Source of the DNA: Bimastos eiseni
Taxonomy: Eukaryota; Annelida; Clitellata; Crassiclitellata; Lumbricidae
Assembly (NCBI GenBank): GCA_959347315.1
Contig: OY365807.1
Location: 12,696,214-12,760,213 of the forward strand
Length of the DNA: 64,000 nt
Reading direction: 5' to 3'
Part shown: positions 12,916-24,361 of the stretch, piece after piece
Layout of the letters: every line of letters begins with the position of its first letter
Numbering within the stretch: position 1 is the first letter of the stretch
Translations under genes and position numbers: made by a program
Notes under the pieces: generated by a model
Databases searched by the model: none
Told to the model about the DNA's origin: nothing
What the model saw: only the letters and a program-made list of their open reading frames with translations

Positions 12916-12926
12916 CTATTTATATA
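12916..12926 (-). promoter_or_regulatory. TATA box of the secreted-peptide gene
   Basis: The minus strand reads tatataaatag, a near-consensus TATA box, about 195 bases upstream of the ATG of the exon at 12572-12721. Initiation about 30 bases downstream (near 12888) would give a 5' UTR of about 165 nt. Position and orientation agree with the gene; the start site itself is inferred. Confidence 0.55.
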
Positions 12927-14799
12927 CGTACCGAGCAACTCCTGAGTGAGTGGAGCCGCACGCGGTGACGCACGACCAGCCATTCCGTCCCCATCCGCTC
13001 AACGACCTCCCAACAGAACGATCAATAAACTCATGATGGGTCTAGTAGGAACTTGGAAGTTGAGCGTGGGAAGGATGCCTGCGCAAGAAGACACATTCAA
13101 AGGAAAGAAAAAATGGCGGATACGTCAGACGATGTATGGTGGCTGGCATTTGTTTTCGTGGGTAACTTTGACGCACGAACTACTTTTTCCGTCTTTTCAT
13201 GGGTACTGGCTAGCGACGCGGTGTATTCCGCGGCCGGTCTGAGCATCTGCTCCGGCAGACACTACTGTAGCGATTAGTGACGCTCGGACGTTGTCTAGTA
13301 TAGAAGATAAGAAGAGCAGACCATTAGAAGCCCAGCATACGAAGGCGGGTGGTAAGTCCAACCCCCTCGCCGTCTCATCTTCCATCGACAGTGTACGATC
13401 GCTGCGCTCATCATAGCTGAGTCGACTACAAAAGGCGAAGATGGAGCAGAAATCTCGACACAAATTTCTACTTTGGCGTGGATTTGAATCCCCGATCACC
13501 TGATAGACCTAACCGTAACCATTACCCTAAGAATAACCACAAGCCCACCACCCATCCAAAATCCATTTTCTAGTGATCAGACATTAGTACACACACATAT
13601 ACATATAATAGTATATTAATATATAGTATATATATGTGTGTGCGTGTGTGTAGGTGTGTGTGTAGGTGTGTGTGCGTGTATGAATATATGTAGCTTTTGT
13701 ATGTATGCGTTTATGTGTATATATATATGTATGTATATATATATATAACATATGTATGACCCGACGGATGCATGCATTCCACGTGTGTATTTTTACATGC
13801 GATAATAGCTTTTTATGTATTCATTTACGTGTATGCATCGCAGCGATAAAAAAGCGCCTTTAAAGACTCTCCTCTCTCAAAAACACTCTCTTATCGTTGT
13901 TCAGAAGCTGTGATGATGAATGTGATATTTGCCATAGACGAGATCCAACGATGCCCCCTCCCATCCGTCCAGGGGGGTTGCACCTTCCCTCAACTCTGTG
14001 GTCTTCGTCGCCCGTGAGAAAATCACAAGTCCTCGCAGACTCCACTCTGTTCAATATTTGGATATCGTTACGCGCCACCGAAGACCGGATGTTCGTTCAC
14101 CACGAACCATTTCGAGCCATCTCCGTCGAGAAACCTCAAAAGCTGGCTGGTCAGATCACATGGCCCCAGGCCCACGTGGACCGCAGCCCCCAGGCCCACG
14201 TGGGTCTTTACGGACCTCGAGGCACACCGATGCCCACACAAGTACTTATGCAAGCCATGGGTTCAGTTAAGGAAGACTTCTTGTTAGTCCACCTTTGTCA
14301 AGCTAATTATTAAGGCCGTAGTCGCAATTAGAAATTTATATCATTATCTTCCATTCAGGTATTCTTATCAGAGACGCTCACTACACTAGGACAACGGTTA
14401 GGCCTACTATTTGCTAAACGGCATATATTACAAGTCGTCGATGGTTTTTTATTGTATCATCATCATTGTACAAAGTAGGAAACGAATTTTCAGTGAAAAA
14501 TGTACAGTAGTAGGCCCTATTTATCTAGTTACATATTATTACTTCAAGGTTAAATTACATTTTTATCATTACCGTATATTATAGTCTAAGTGTTAGCACA
14601 GAGTTGCGAAGAATACAACAATGGAAAACCCTTAAGGTCTCGTTAGCAGGGTCACTCAATTACGAAACTGAAATTAAATAGTGGTTGATGAGGAATTTGG
14701 TATATTAAACAATAAAAGTGATGAAGTTTTTAGACTTAACTAGTTAATTAATATGAAGTAAACAGTCTGTGAACAGAGAGTAAAGGAATAGACATATTT
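12927..14799. other. Intergenic stretch with GC-rich open block and duplicated E-box
   Basis: From 13897 to 14280 the DNA is markedly more GC-rich than its surroundings and open in several frames. One is a 138-codon plus-strand frame (13897-14313) containing CDDECDICHRRD, but no family is recognised and splice signals are ambiguous. The 13-mer caggcccacgtgg occurs at 14167-14179 and again at 14191-14203, each centred on the E-box CACGTG. TG/TA microsatellites lie at about 13580-13760. The AT-rich end may be the 3' part of the LINE at 14800. Confidence 0.35.
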
Positions 14800-16020
14800 T
14801 TATGTAGAATGGGTCAAAAGGTGGTTACGGAGTCGACATTTAAACGTTTCATGGTGGTTTATATTCCGTATCTCATGTGGCAGGCAATTCCAGGCACTGG
14901 GACCGTTGTATGCAATCGAGAGTTTAGGTGTGTTTGTACAAGGAAAGATTGGCCGATCATCATTAACATTTCAGAAACAATATAGATTTGCTGATTACAA
15001 TGGCTTTAGGCAGTTCAGATAAACAGTTCGTATAGTAATTTTTCTTAAATCTATATACAAATTCTTTAGCCTGGCATAGTGTTATTTGGCATACTTGCAA
15101 TGTGGTAAGACAAGATGTATCTGTTAAGAAGGTCTTCCTAATGATTTTAAATGTTCGACTTTGAAGTACAACTAATTCAATTCTTCTGTGAATGATAGTA
15201 ATATGTCGCCCAAACTACAATGAAGTAGGTTAAGTAGGGATGGATTAAGGAAAGTAGAGATTCATGCAAATCGTTTTAGGCATTAGGTAGGCGATACGTG
15301 TTATAATTCCAATATTTTTAGCTATTATGGAGGAGATTTTTCAATATGCGTGTTCCATGTAAGGAAATGGTCGACATATAACCAAAGAAATTTCGTAGAT
15401 TTGGTAAGAGTTCATTAGCAAATTTCAACTCACCTTCATTTATAGAGGGGATTTTTCCTAATGTGTGGCAAAGCAGATAGAATTAGTTTTCGTTTCATTG
15501 AGACTAAGTCCATTTGCAAGAAATCAGTCATTAACCAAAACAAGCTTTAGACCTAGGGATCAGATCAGTTGCTCTTAGGAAGGGCTAGATGCAAATATGC
15601 TGGTATCGTCGGAAAACAATAGAAACCTGAGAGTGGGCCGCTGTGGGGCTGTTGGCGAGTCATTGGATACGTCATTAATAAATAGTAAGAAGAGGAGTGG
15701 TCTCAAGGTAGAACCTTGCGGAACACCATATTTTATAAACATTACTTACGATATTACTCCATTGCACGGAGCAAATTGGGATCTATTGCTTAGGCAACTT
15801 TAAATCAGTCTAGAGCCAGACCCTGAATGCCAAAATTTGATAGTTTAGCCAAAAAAATCGATGATTCACAGTTTACTGCTTCATAGGCATTGGCTATATC
15901 GATGAATATACACAGTATATTCATTTCGATCAATAGCAACAGAAACATAATCCTGGAGATCAATTAGAGACAGGGCAGTTGAATGGCCTAGTTGGAATCC
16001 ATGCAATAGGCTATACGTAG
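14800..16020 (-). pseudogene. Decayed LINE (non-LTR) reverse transcriptase, jockey/CR1-like
   Basis: Minus-strand translation across several frames recovers RT blocks in order. These are GFQLGHSTALSLIDLQDY (about 15999-15945), a degenerate palm segment with [25 protein letters not shown] (about 15725-15665), the catalytic block as [12 protein letters not shown] (canonical FADD changed to FSDD), then SLIHPYL. The C-terminus is YNGPSAWNCLPHEIR followed by FKCRLRNHLLTHST and the stop at 14802-14800. Frameshifts and several stops show it is dead. The WN.LP..IR ending is typical of jockey/CR1-type elements. No endonuclease part was found, so it is probably 5'-truncated. Confidence 0.85.
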
Positions 16021-16866
16021 GCCTATATAATATGTACTAGGACACCTGATATAGCGCCTTATGTTTATCTCACAAAGGCGATGAACCTATGATATTCTAG
16101 GAGATCAAGTGGATCAGAGAAAAAGATCATCAGGAAAGGGGACATAGAAGGTTGGAGGCCTTTGAGATGTTTGTCTGGCGGAAGATGGAAAGATGGACTG
16201 AAGGAAGACTCAGCATCAGAAGTATCGATTCCCTCGTCGCCATATTTAAACCTGTCTCAATAAACGTTTAAAGTGTGAACTTTAGACGCTGACCATCCGA
16301 TTCTGACAGAAGCTCATTGATGTCATCGTTCAGTTCATCACTATGCTACGCAAATAGAGCGGATCGTTTCGGGATGGGCAGCTGAATGCCGGACTCAAAA
16401 GAGAAGAAGTCTGTTCTACACCCCACTCTTGACCAAAGTGATCGCCAACGCATCGTTTTGCTCTAAGATTTTCGAACGTATAATTGTAAATGAGCTGATT
16501 GTTTGATTGATTGTTTGTTTGATTTTTTATTTATTTGGTCGTCAATGGTTTGCTCCCTCCCCATTAATCTGGGTTCGAATGAACCACTATACGGAGACCC
16601 TCCTACTCCGAATTTGTGGATTCCTATGGTGCTTTGGTTTGGCCCTCTTTGATATTAGTTCTGGATTTGACTGTCGACCACCACATACTTCCCAGCGCCT
16701 TTCTGTTTCATTTGTTCGTGCAAAAAGACTCAAGAGTCATGTCACTCTTATATTAATTTTGCTCACTTTCATTTCAAGCTATAATGCTTTTATTGTCATG
16801 ATTATCTGACAACTTAAAGAGTTGCAGTAATTAGAGTTCTTGAGATTGGAACTGTTTGGACATATA

Positions 16867-16899
<33 letters not shown>

Positions 16900-18364
16900 G
16901 TATATATATATGTCCACACAGTTAGAGTGATTCAATGCAGTATATTACAATTAGTGCGCTCCCGGTTTAAGAAATCATTGCCAATAGTGTAACGCAAATG
17001 TATCTGCATTTCACGTAACCTGACATCAAAGTAATGTAATGCCCTACATTTAGACGTAGCTTGTTCTCGTATTGTTTTAGTCAGACAGCCAGAGAAGCAT
17101 GTTCGTGCATCATTATGAACTGCGTGCAGTAAGACATAAGAGGATCGATCGTTTAAGTTGTTTTCTCTTCTGTTGTCAGGTGGTATATGGACCCAAGGGA
17201 CCTTTCTCAGTCTCCCTAAGTGGATTAATCTGAGTCACTTGCTAAGTGGATTAATATTCCGTAAGCGATTCTTAGCTTGACACGACTAATCTACAGTTAC
17301 TGATTATCACAGACAACGAACGGCGAAGACTAATTTGTGGTTCTGGGTTATCAGAAAAGAATGGATATCTAGGTCTAAATTACAGCGTTTAATATATAAC
17401 ATATGTATATAACATATATTATACATATCCAAGAATAATGACCAGCAGTTCAACAAGACATCCGTGATTAAATATTAGTTCTGGAATAATAAAATTCTGC
17501 GTGTGCACAGGTTACTTCGGTGATAAGAGTGGATGATTCCAAAGAGTTTCCACTCTCGCTCCTATGGCACCAAAATAGCAATGTCTCTCCTACTTTCGAT
17601 CAGTTCGTAGAACCTCTGCTTATTATTTTCATTAGCTGCTCCTTACAAGGGAGGCTCAGCATCGATTGTCTTAGCTTTTAAAGGGGTTCATCATCAACAG
17701 ACGATTGGATTAATAAAATGTTTATACATTCATATCTGTTGAGTCACACATACATTCCATGAAGCGTTGAGTCACACTTGCATACCATGACGCGTTGACT
17801 GGCCTCAGTTGAGTTGGGATTAATGTTCGATGAGTAACCCGTTAACAAAATAGCGTGAAATAATGTTCTAAAGCGCACTCCTCACGTTATTCAATGACAT
17901 GACCAATGTTATTTTAAAGCTGTGATTAATTTCGGGGCATTCTGGTATAGGTGGGCGATTTAACGAACTCATATCCGTAATTTTCTGTGTAACGGGATCG
18001 TTCATGCATTAGTCCTATGTGCGTCAATCGAGATGTTTTTACCTGAGTTTTTGACGCCGCACTCTTTGCAATTGTCGAATTATCATTATATGGTCTGTGT
18101 GATTAAAACTCTGAATGTCATAACTCTTCCTATTATTCCCTTCCCTCGTATGTAAACATTCCACCGGAATCCGCTCCATTTCCAGCCGGTATTCCACCAA
18201 CTCTCCGTTGATTGACAATTAATGTCGGAACTTATGTCGGACTTTTTATTGCCGATCTGCATAAATGTTGTTTCAAGAAATTAAGCGCAGAATTAGCGCG
18301 CTATTTGTTGCCACAGCCGTTCGTCGCCGATTGGGTATATACATACATACATATATATATATAT
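16021..18364. other. Intergenic stretch; no gene seen
   Basis: AT-rich sequence with TA-rich palindromic microsatellites at 16861-16913 (tatatacatata...tatgtatata) and near 17390-17430. No coding exon or recognisable transposon protein was found. Confidence 0.5.
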
Positions 18365-18433
18365 ATATCATGCGCTCCGATCGTACATCGGATATATATA
18401 TATATGTGTGTGTACGATCGGAGCGCATGATAT
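18365..18433. repeat. Perfect 22-bp inverted repeat (hairpin) around a TA/TG core
   Basis: The arm atatcatgcgctccgatcg...tac (18365-18386) is exactly complementary to gtacgatcggagcgcatg...atat (18412-18433). A 25-bp TA/TG loop separates them. The unique-sequence arms flanked by TA microsatellite suggest a foldback or palindrome-mediated duplication. Confidence 0.85.
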
Positions 18434-21400
18434 GCTATTTCAAAGGCGATGAACAACAGCTGACCATTGTGATTGGAGACAGAATATGTATACAGTGCGT
18501 AGCGATGCGCATTTATATGAGCCAGCGAAGAGTACCGTATGCCTTCCGATAATAATAATAATAGGCTTACAAAACATTGATGACTATTAGACTATTTGAT
18601 GATTGCTTTATCATGGCGCCATCCGACACGCTCTGATGTCCGATATATATGATACATACCTGTGTTTTGTTGCATACCTATCTGTTTCATGGGCTTGTAC
18701 CTGCATTAGGTGCTGCAGAGAGGCAAACTGCTGCTCCTGTCGCTGAAGCCGATTTTATGTAGTCGACGCTCTAATTCGTTATTGGTAATTAAAACGGATG
18801 GCTCTAATGTTTCGCATCTGGTAGTAGCAGTATGCGCTGTGCGCTTGCTAATTGTTGAGCGCTGTTGTCATGGAAAGCTTTATGATTATTATTAATGCGT
18901 TTGCAAGACTAATGAGGCAGAACAACCACTGAATGTTTTAACTAGTAATTATTCTATTAAAATAATAACGGACTTTTATATTAATTGCATGTTTAAGTTA
19001 TAGAATTATCCTAAGTTCGTTTCGTGTAGTTTCACGATTGGATGGTACGCTGCTAAGCTGTAATAGAAAGTCTACGTCTTTGTGTTTTTGGGACCTTTCT
19101 GCCGTTCTCCATGATGTAACTGCGGCCGCTCGATCACAGTGACGCCTGCGCAGTGCATGGCGTTTATACCAATACATCATATTAAGGTCAGTGTACCGTT
19201 GTCATAAGTAAGTCGCCGTTGTATCTCATGCTAGATCCAGTGCGTAAAGGCCAAACCAAATTTTGATGTGCAAACAAATATCGTTCATGATCTTGGTCTA
19301 GGCGTAACGACGCCGCCCTCCAAGTACGCTCCTGCCGACTCAACTTCTGTGTAGCTTATGCCTGCGGTTGTTGAAATACAGTAATTATGTCCTGCGAGTT
19401 AAGAGAATATTTACGTAAACAGACGTCCGCAAACCGAAGGCTGGATGATGATGGCGATGGTGTTGATGGTGTTAGTGGTAATTTCAGTTTAACGACACAG
19501 TGTGATAACAATGATCATTAGCGTCGCGCTCCTCATTTATCCAGGCTGGGACTGGCACTGTCAGAGTCCAAACAGTGGTGGATTTAAAGGCATGTGCAGA
19601 ATGTAGAATTTAATGCTCTAATGTGACTAGTGGACATAATTGTCTAGCAATAAAGGCGCAGCCAAAGAACATTCCCGTGCGTGTACCCGTAAGTGTATGA
19701 CCAACGCTGGCAGCCATACAAGCGTTCAGGCCGTACATTGATTGTACGGCAATATGTACTTGACAATGTGGGTATGGAGTTGATGTATCAGCGTGACATA
19801 TTGGGATGACATAAGCGTGTGCAAGGATGTTAAATATAATCTGAGATGGTTACAGACCGTTCGAATCCGTTTTGAGACGAGATGACTTTGAAGCAGGGAA
19901 GAAGAGGGTCGAATGATAATGCATTATATGATCTATCGAGCCATCTATTGACATTATTCTTCGAGTAAGAAATACTGTTTATGAGTTGATTGGGTTGTTT
20001 TTTAAGACGCTGACAGATGCACGATTCTGGTGTTGTGGCAGCTACTTGTGTATTTCTGTTAACTACGCGTAGAGCACAGAAACGTTTTGACTTATTTTTA
20101 GTTGCATTGCGAGGTCTGGTAGAAATCTATCGGAAAGCGATTACATTTCCACTATTTGGGGTCTTTCGTAATAGCACTGGCATGATAGATCTAATTATTA
20201 CCACTGTAGTTTGACGACAAACAATTGATATTTATGTGTGTTCCATAGTCATATCAATTTCTGGTGCTAAGAGACATTAAGGGGTTAGGAGTAACCTCGT
20301 GCCACACGCATTCGCGGTATCTGGCTGAAAGTGAATTTCTGCTGACGGCCTAATTGGCTAGATGGCGCTATATAGGCCTAGTTACTCATCCAATTAACCC
20401 GAATTACCTAATTATCTGTTGTTTTTTTGTGCGAGGAGGCTGCGCTGACAACTGACCCACTCAGCGACGCTACCAAACGAAAACTGCTGCAGTCACCAAT
20501 GTGACAATCATCCACCTCATAGTAGCGTCGCTACAGTGCATACACAACCTTAGCTTCTAGTTTGTCTGTGTTTGTCATGTCGGCCTGAACTCCGATGAGT
20601 AGGAATCTTGAACGGTCGCTAAACAAAGTTTTATGTCGATAGATATGAATATTAAATTTTATTTTATATGTGAAAAACAAATTTCATGTCGATGGATATG
20701 AATATTTATAATATTCATATGTGAAACCATGCTTCAATAATATCCATCCATAAAACCATCCATCCGCCAACCTATTTATCCAGCCTGCAATCACCTCGTA
20801 GTCAATCCATCCATCTGACTACTTGCCAATGCGTTTAACTACATTCACTCACACTCACTCACCTCTCCATCAATCTGCCAATATAGTCTGATAGGTTAAT
20901 TAACTAACCTAACTTATCTACCTGCTATAGCAACCCTACTTCCCTTCTATTTAATACTTACCTACTCCGTACCAGTCTGTCAATTAGTCTGCCTACAAAC
21001 ACGGTCACACCGACCCACCTGTCTACCAACCCACCTGTCCACTGTGTCCAGTCACCCATTCATCATGTCAATCTATCATCCATCCACCCATCGAATCTAT
21101 CAATTCAATCCAACGTCAGTCCGTCTGTCCGTCCGTCCGTCCATGTCTTTTTACTGTACTGTATATATACACAATATTATTCACTACCAATTATACCCAA
21201 AGGCTTATAAATCAATCAATTTGCTTATTTGTAGTCGCAACAATTTGCTTATTTGTAGTCGCAACAATTTGCTCAAGGCAAAAAATTAATACAGAACATC
21301 AATCAGAAGTACAAATAAAGAGAATATCTTTGGGATGATTTTATCTATTTACTTATACCGACTAATCATTATATTATAGTGGATATAAGTAAATAGCTAA

Positions 21401-21659
21401 CTGATCACAAATTGCGAATTAGTACAGGATGACAGACATTGAATTCACCAACGTAGATGATCAGGCTGTGAACTATATATCTGTAGCTTTTGTCAAATAT
21501 CAGATGAATTCGCGGTGCAGAGGACGAATGTTTTGGGCAGAGACACGAAAGCGTTGCCTGCTGTGAAGAGTGGAAGACCACGACCGATTACTAAGGACCG
21601 CATTTACGGTCGAAGTATACAGCGACCGAATATGACGGACACAGAGGTGGTGATCTTGT
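18434..21659. other. Intergenic stretch with one dispersed-repeat copy; no gene seen
   Basis: AT-rich, with scattered CCAT/CTAC-rich low complexity at about 20735-21150 and a direct duplication tttgcttatttgtagtcgcaa at about 21220-21265. A SINE-tail-like tgagtaggaatcttgaacgg occurs near 20596. No supported exon. Confidence 0.5.
19471..19585 (+). repeat. Dispersed repeat family R1, copy 1
   Basis: It contains cagtttaacgacacagtg, tgataacaatgatcattagc, a gtcgcgctcct block, then ccaggctgggactggcactg. Related copies are at 40386-40510 (-), 49830-49935, 50121-50195, 50701-50757 and 57155-57220. It does not match a transposon family I can name; the length (about 110 bp) suggests a SINE body or MITE. 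Confidence 0.75.
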
Positions 21660-21784
21660 TTGACTGGTGGGGGACACCAAATTAAAGGGGTAGGAAATAT
21701 GGGGGACACACGTATGACGCGTTCCCTCTTTGTAAAAGGTGGGAGACTTGTCCCCTCGACCCCCTCCCGGGATCTCCGTCCCTG
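21660..21784 (-). mobile_element. Terminal fragment of a hAT-like DNA transposon
   Basis: Read on the minus strand it begins cagggacggagatcccggg and continues with G-rich stretches (gggggtcgaggggac). The opening CAGGGACG resembles the ends of the small hAT MITE at 33535-33693. The opposite end was not found, so it is a truncated copy. Confidence 0.4.
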
Positions 21785-22385
21785 GACGGACATGATGCAG
21801 AAGAGAAACGAAAAGACGACGACGATGATAATAATTGTACAGCGTCAGTAACAAGGAACCAAAAAATGATGATGTGAAGAATAAACTTCTTTATTGATCT
21901 TCATTGGCTGCTTAGGTTTTCAAAAACTATTACAAAGTCGCTCAGAGAATAAATACTCAGACGGTTTGTAATGTTATGCAACCCCTCGAAACTTCTCGGC
22001 AACATCCAAAGGCAGACAACAGTCTGATTACAGGCGCTATATCACACCTAGTTCGCAATTGATATGGCGCCGGTGAAAAACTCTGTCCGTTCCGGTTCTA
22101 GGTCATAATCCAGAAAGGTGAAGTCGATAAAGGCGTGTTCATTTAGAGGGAGAGCAGTTGACCCTATTCCGCACAATGTACTTTATGCAGGAATCAAAGG
22201 AAAGATTAACCCGGAAAACGACAAATAATGCGATGGATAACAAAATAAAAGAAGACATAACAAGACTTTCAGATCAAATAGAAACACTGAAGAAATTGCA
22301 TTGGAAAATGGTGATCATTAATTCGTTCCCCTCGCTCAACTGGCTGATGTCAGGAACTGGCAATTATGATTATGATGAAAACGGT

Positions 22386-22512
22386 TAGCAATGATGATGA
22401 TGATGATGACGATAGATCCTGATGATGGTGATGATGATGGTGGTGGTGATGATGATGATGGTGATAATGGATCGTAATGATGATGATGATGATGACGATG
22501 ATAACGACGACG
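22386..22512. repeat. (GAT)n imperfect trinucleotide array
   Basis: gatgatgatg with gac, gtg and gataat interruptions. Confidence 0.9.
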
Positions 22513-22555
22513 ATGATACTTTTCGCGTAACACTTCCACTACCCATGGCATGAGG

Positions 22556-22740
22556 TGATATCACAACATAAAGACAACATAACCTGATATCACATAACAT
22601 AAAAACATAACCTGATATCACATTATATAAAAACAAAACCTGATATCACATAACATAAAGACATAACCTGATATCACATAACATAAACTGATATCACATA
22701 ACATAAAAACATAACCTGATATCATGTAACACAACATAAC
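22556..22740. repeat. Minisatellite with unit of about 28 bp centred on GATATC
   Basis: About seven units of the form cctgatatcacataacataa plus aaacataa, differing by small indels. Each unit carries the palindrome tgatatca. All open frames across it are artefacts. Confidence 0.9.
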
Positions 22741-23715
22741 ACGGTTTACTATTCTAATGTCGTCAGCCGCATTTAGAAGTTGCTCGAAAAGTGACTCTAT
22801 AGTAATTAGGCCTATGGAATTGCGATTACAATTCAAATTACAGCTACATGATAAAGTGTAACACGAGTTCAATGAAGTCTTTCGGCTGACCTCATCTTGT
22901 AGGATTTGTTACAAATTAGGCGTCGTGGCGCTTTAGAAGCCGCTTTTGAACACTGCTTATAGTCGACTTTTATCTAAGAACCCGTGCGATTGTCTAGAAA
23001 TGGACTCATTGAAATCTCAGAAGTCATTTGAAAAATGCACCAATTGCGTTGTTTCTTACAACATCTAAGCAGACTTATAAGCACTAAAAGTCTTCGAACA
23101 CAGTGAAGTCTGCTTCCATTCGGGTCAGATTTGGTGCTCACAATCGGGAGTGGTAAGAATAAGCTTAGCCTAGTAGGTTCCCCTCAGTCTGTTGGCAGTC
23201 AGATGAACCCTCAGATGACCACCTAATCCTTTCTTTCACATGAAATTGTAGCCAGTTCAACCTAGTTTGTTTCTGTGCCAATGCTAATCACATTATGCTG
23301 AATAAGATCTTTTCTACCACGTACGTACTCCTCTTGGTGCGAGTGTCGCCAAACGTAGAGTATGCTGCTGAGTTTCTCTTGTTCCTCGAAGTGGAGCATC
23401 TGGATTTATCAATCCGCGCATTAGTAAAGCTTGTTCCCGTACAATCCGTTCGGATTGAGGGATACTTAGGCAGGGATTCGTCCTCCCACACTCAACAGAG
23501 TCGCTACACCTCTTCGTCATCTGCTCCAGTTTCTCCCTCTTCTCTCCATCCGATTCCACCTTGTACAAGGGAAAGGGTGGGAGTGGGAACGACGGACCCT
23601 CCCAGTCGCTGGATTATTATTCGTTTATTGCACTAATTAGCTCTTCTGTAGTACAATCAGGTAGCATGCAAACGTTGCAAATCGAAGGCAGGCAGGCAGC
23701 AGATACAGACAGGCT

Positions 23716-23755
<40 letters not shown>

Positions 23756-23957
23756 GGCGGGCGGGCGGGTGGGCATGAGCCTACAGATAAAGGCAGCAAG
23801 ACATAAAGAGAAAGAGACTGAATGCGAGAGATAGAAGGAGACGCACTCGGAGACATAGGCCTGTATACAGAAAAATGGATAGAGAGACAGATAGAAAGAT
23901 GGATAGAAAGATAGGTGGATGGATAGATAGATGATAGATAGAAGGATGGATGGATGT

Positions 23958-23995
<38 letters not shown>

Positions 23996-24075
23996 CAGAC
24001 AGGCATACATGCAGACAGATAGGTAGACAGGCAGCCAAACAGACAGACAGACAGATAGATAGACAGACAGAGATA
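23716..24075. repeat. GACA / GATA tetranucleotide arrays
   Basis: A pure (acag)n run at about 23716-23752, then degenerate gatag/gatgg and (gata)n at about 23956-23995, then more gacag. Confidence 0.9.
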
Positions 24076-24315
24076 AATTTGAATTGGAGAGTATTGAGAT
24101 GCATCTATAGATGAATGGATGGAACAGACGAAAAGTTCTATCCCGGATTCTCTTATTTGAACTGCGTGGCAGAAGCTATTGTCACCGTTTGAGACGTATA
24201 TTACTTATAATATTATATTGGACTCTATCACAACAACAGAGCATTATTAAAAGCAACCATATCTAAACAGTGTAAACAATAGATCAAGTTTTGGGGGCCA
24301 CCTTATAGACGCTAG

Positions 24316-24361
24316 GGTCATTAACACCATTTAGACGATTCTTTGTAATTAATCCAAGTGC
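24316..24361 (+). repeat. 46-bp direct repeat, left copy
   Basis: It reads gggtcattaacaccattt...agacgattctt...aattaatcca.gtgc and matches 26339-26386 with few differences. It lies immediately before the hAT element at 24362. The two copies are about 2 kb apart and bracket that element plus about 540 bp. Confidence 0.7.

Larger units (their letters stand above)
21785..24361. other. Intergenic stretch dominated by simple repeats and a minisatellite
   Basis: It contains a GAT trinucleotide array (22386-22512), a GATATC minisatellite (22556-22740) and GACA/GATA arrays (23716-24075). A minus-strand open frame at 23288-23491 ending in a stop (…RSTYVVEKILFSIM) could be a terminal exon but resembles nothing I know. 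Confidence 0.5.

Noticed and set aside
13897..14313. 138-codon plus-strand frame in a GC-rich block
   Set aside because: Several frames are open because the block is GC-rich; no family resemblance and no unambiguous exon boundaries. Mentioned only as a possible exon or promoter.
23288..23491. Minus-strand frame that could be a terminal exon
   Set aside because: Only an open frame with a stop; no recognisable protein and no firm acceptor.
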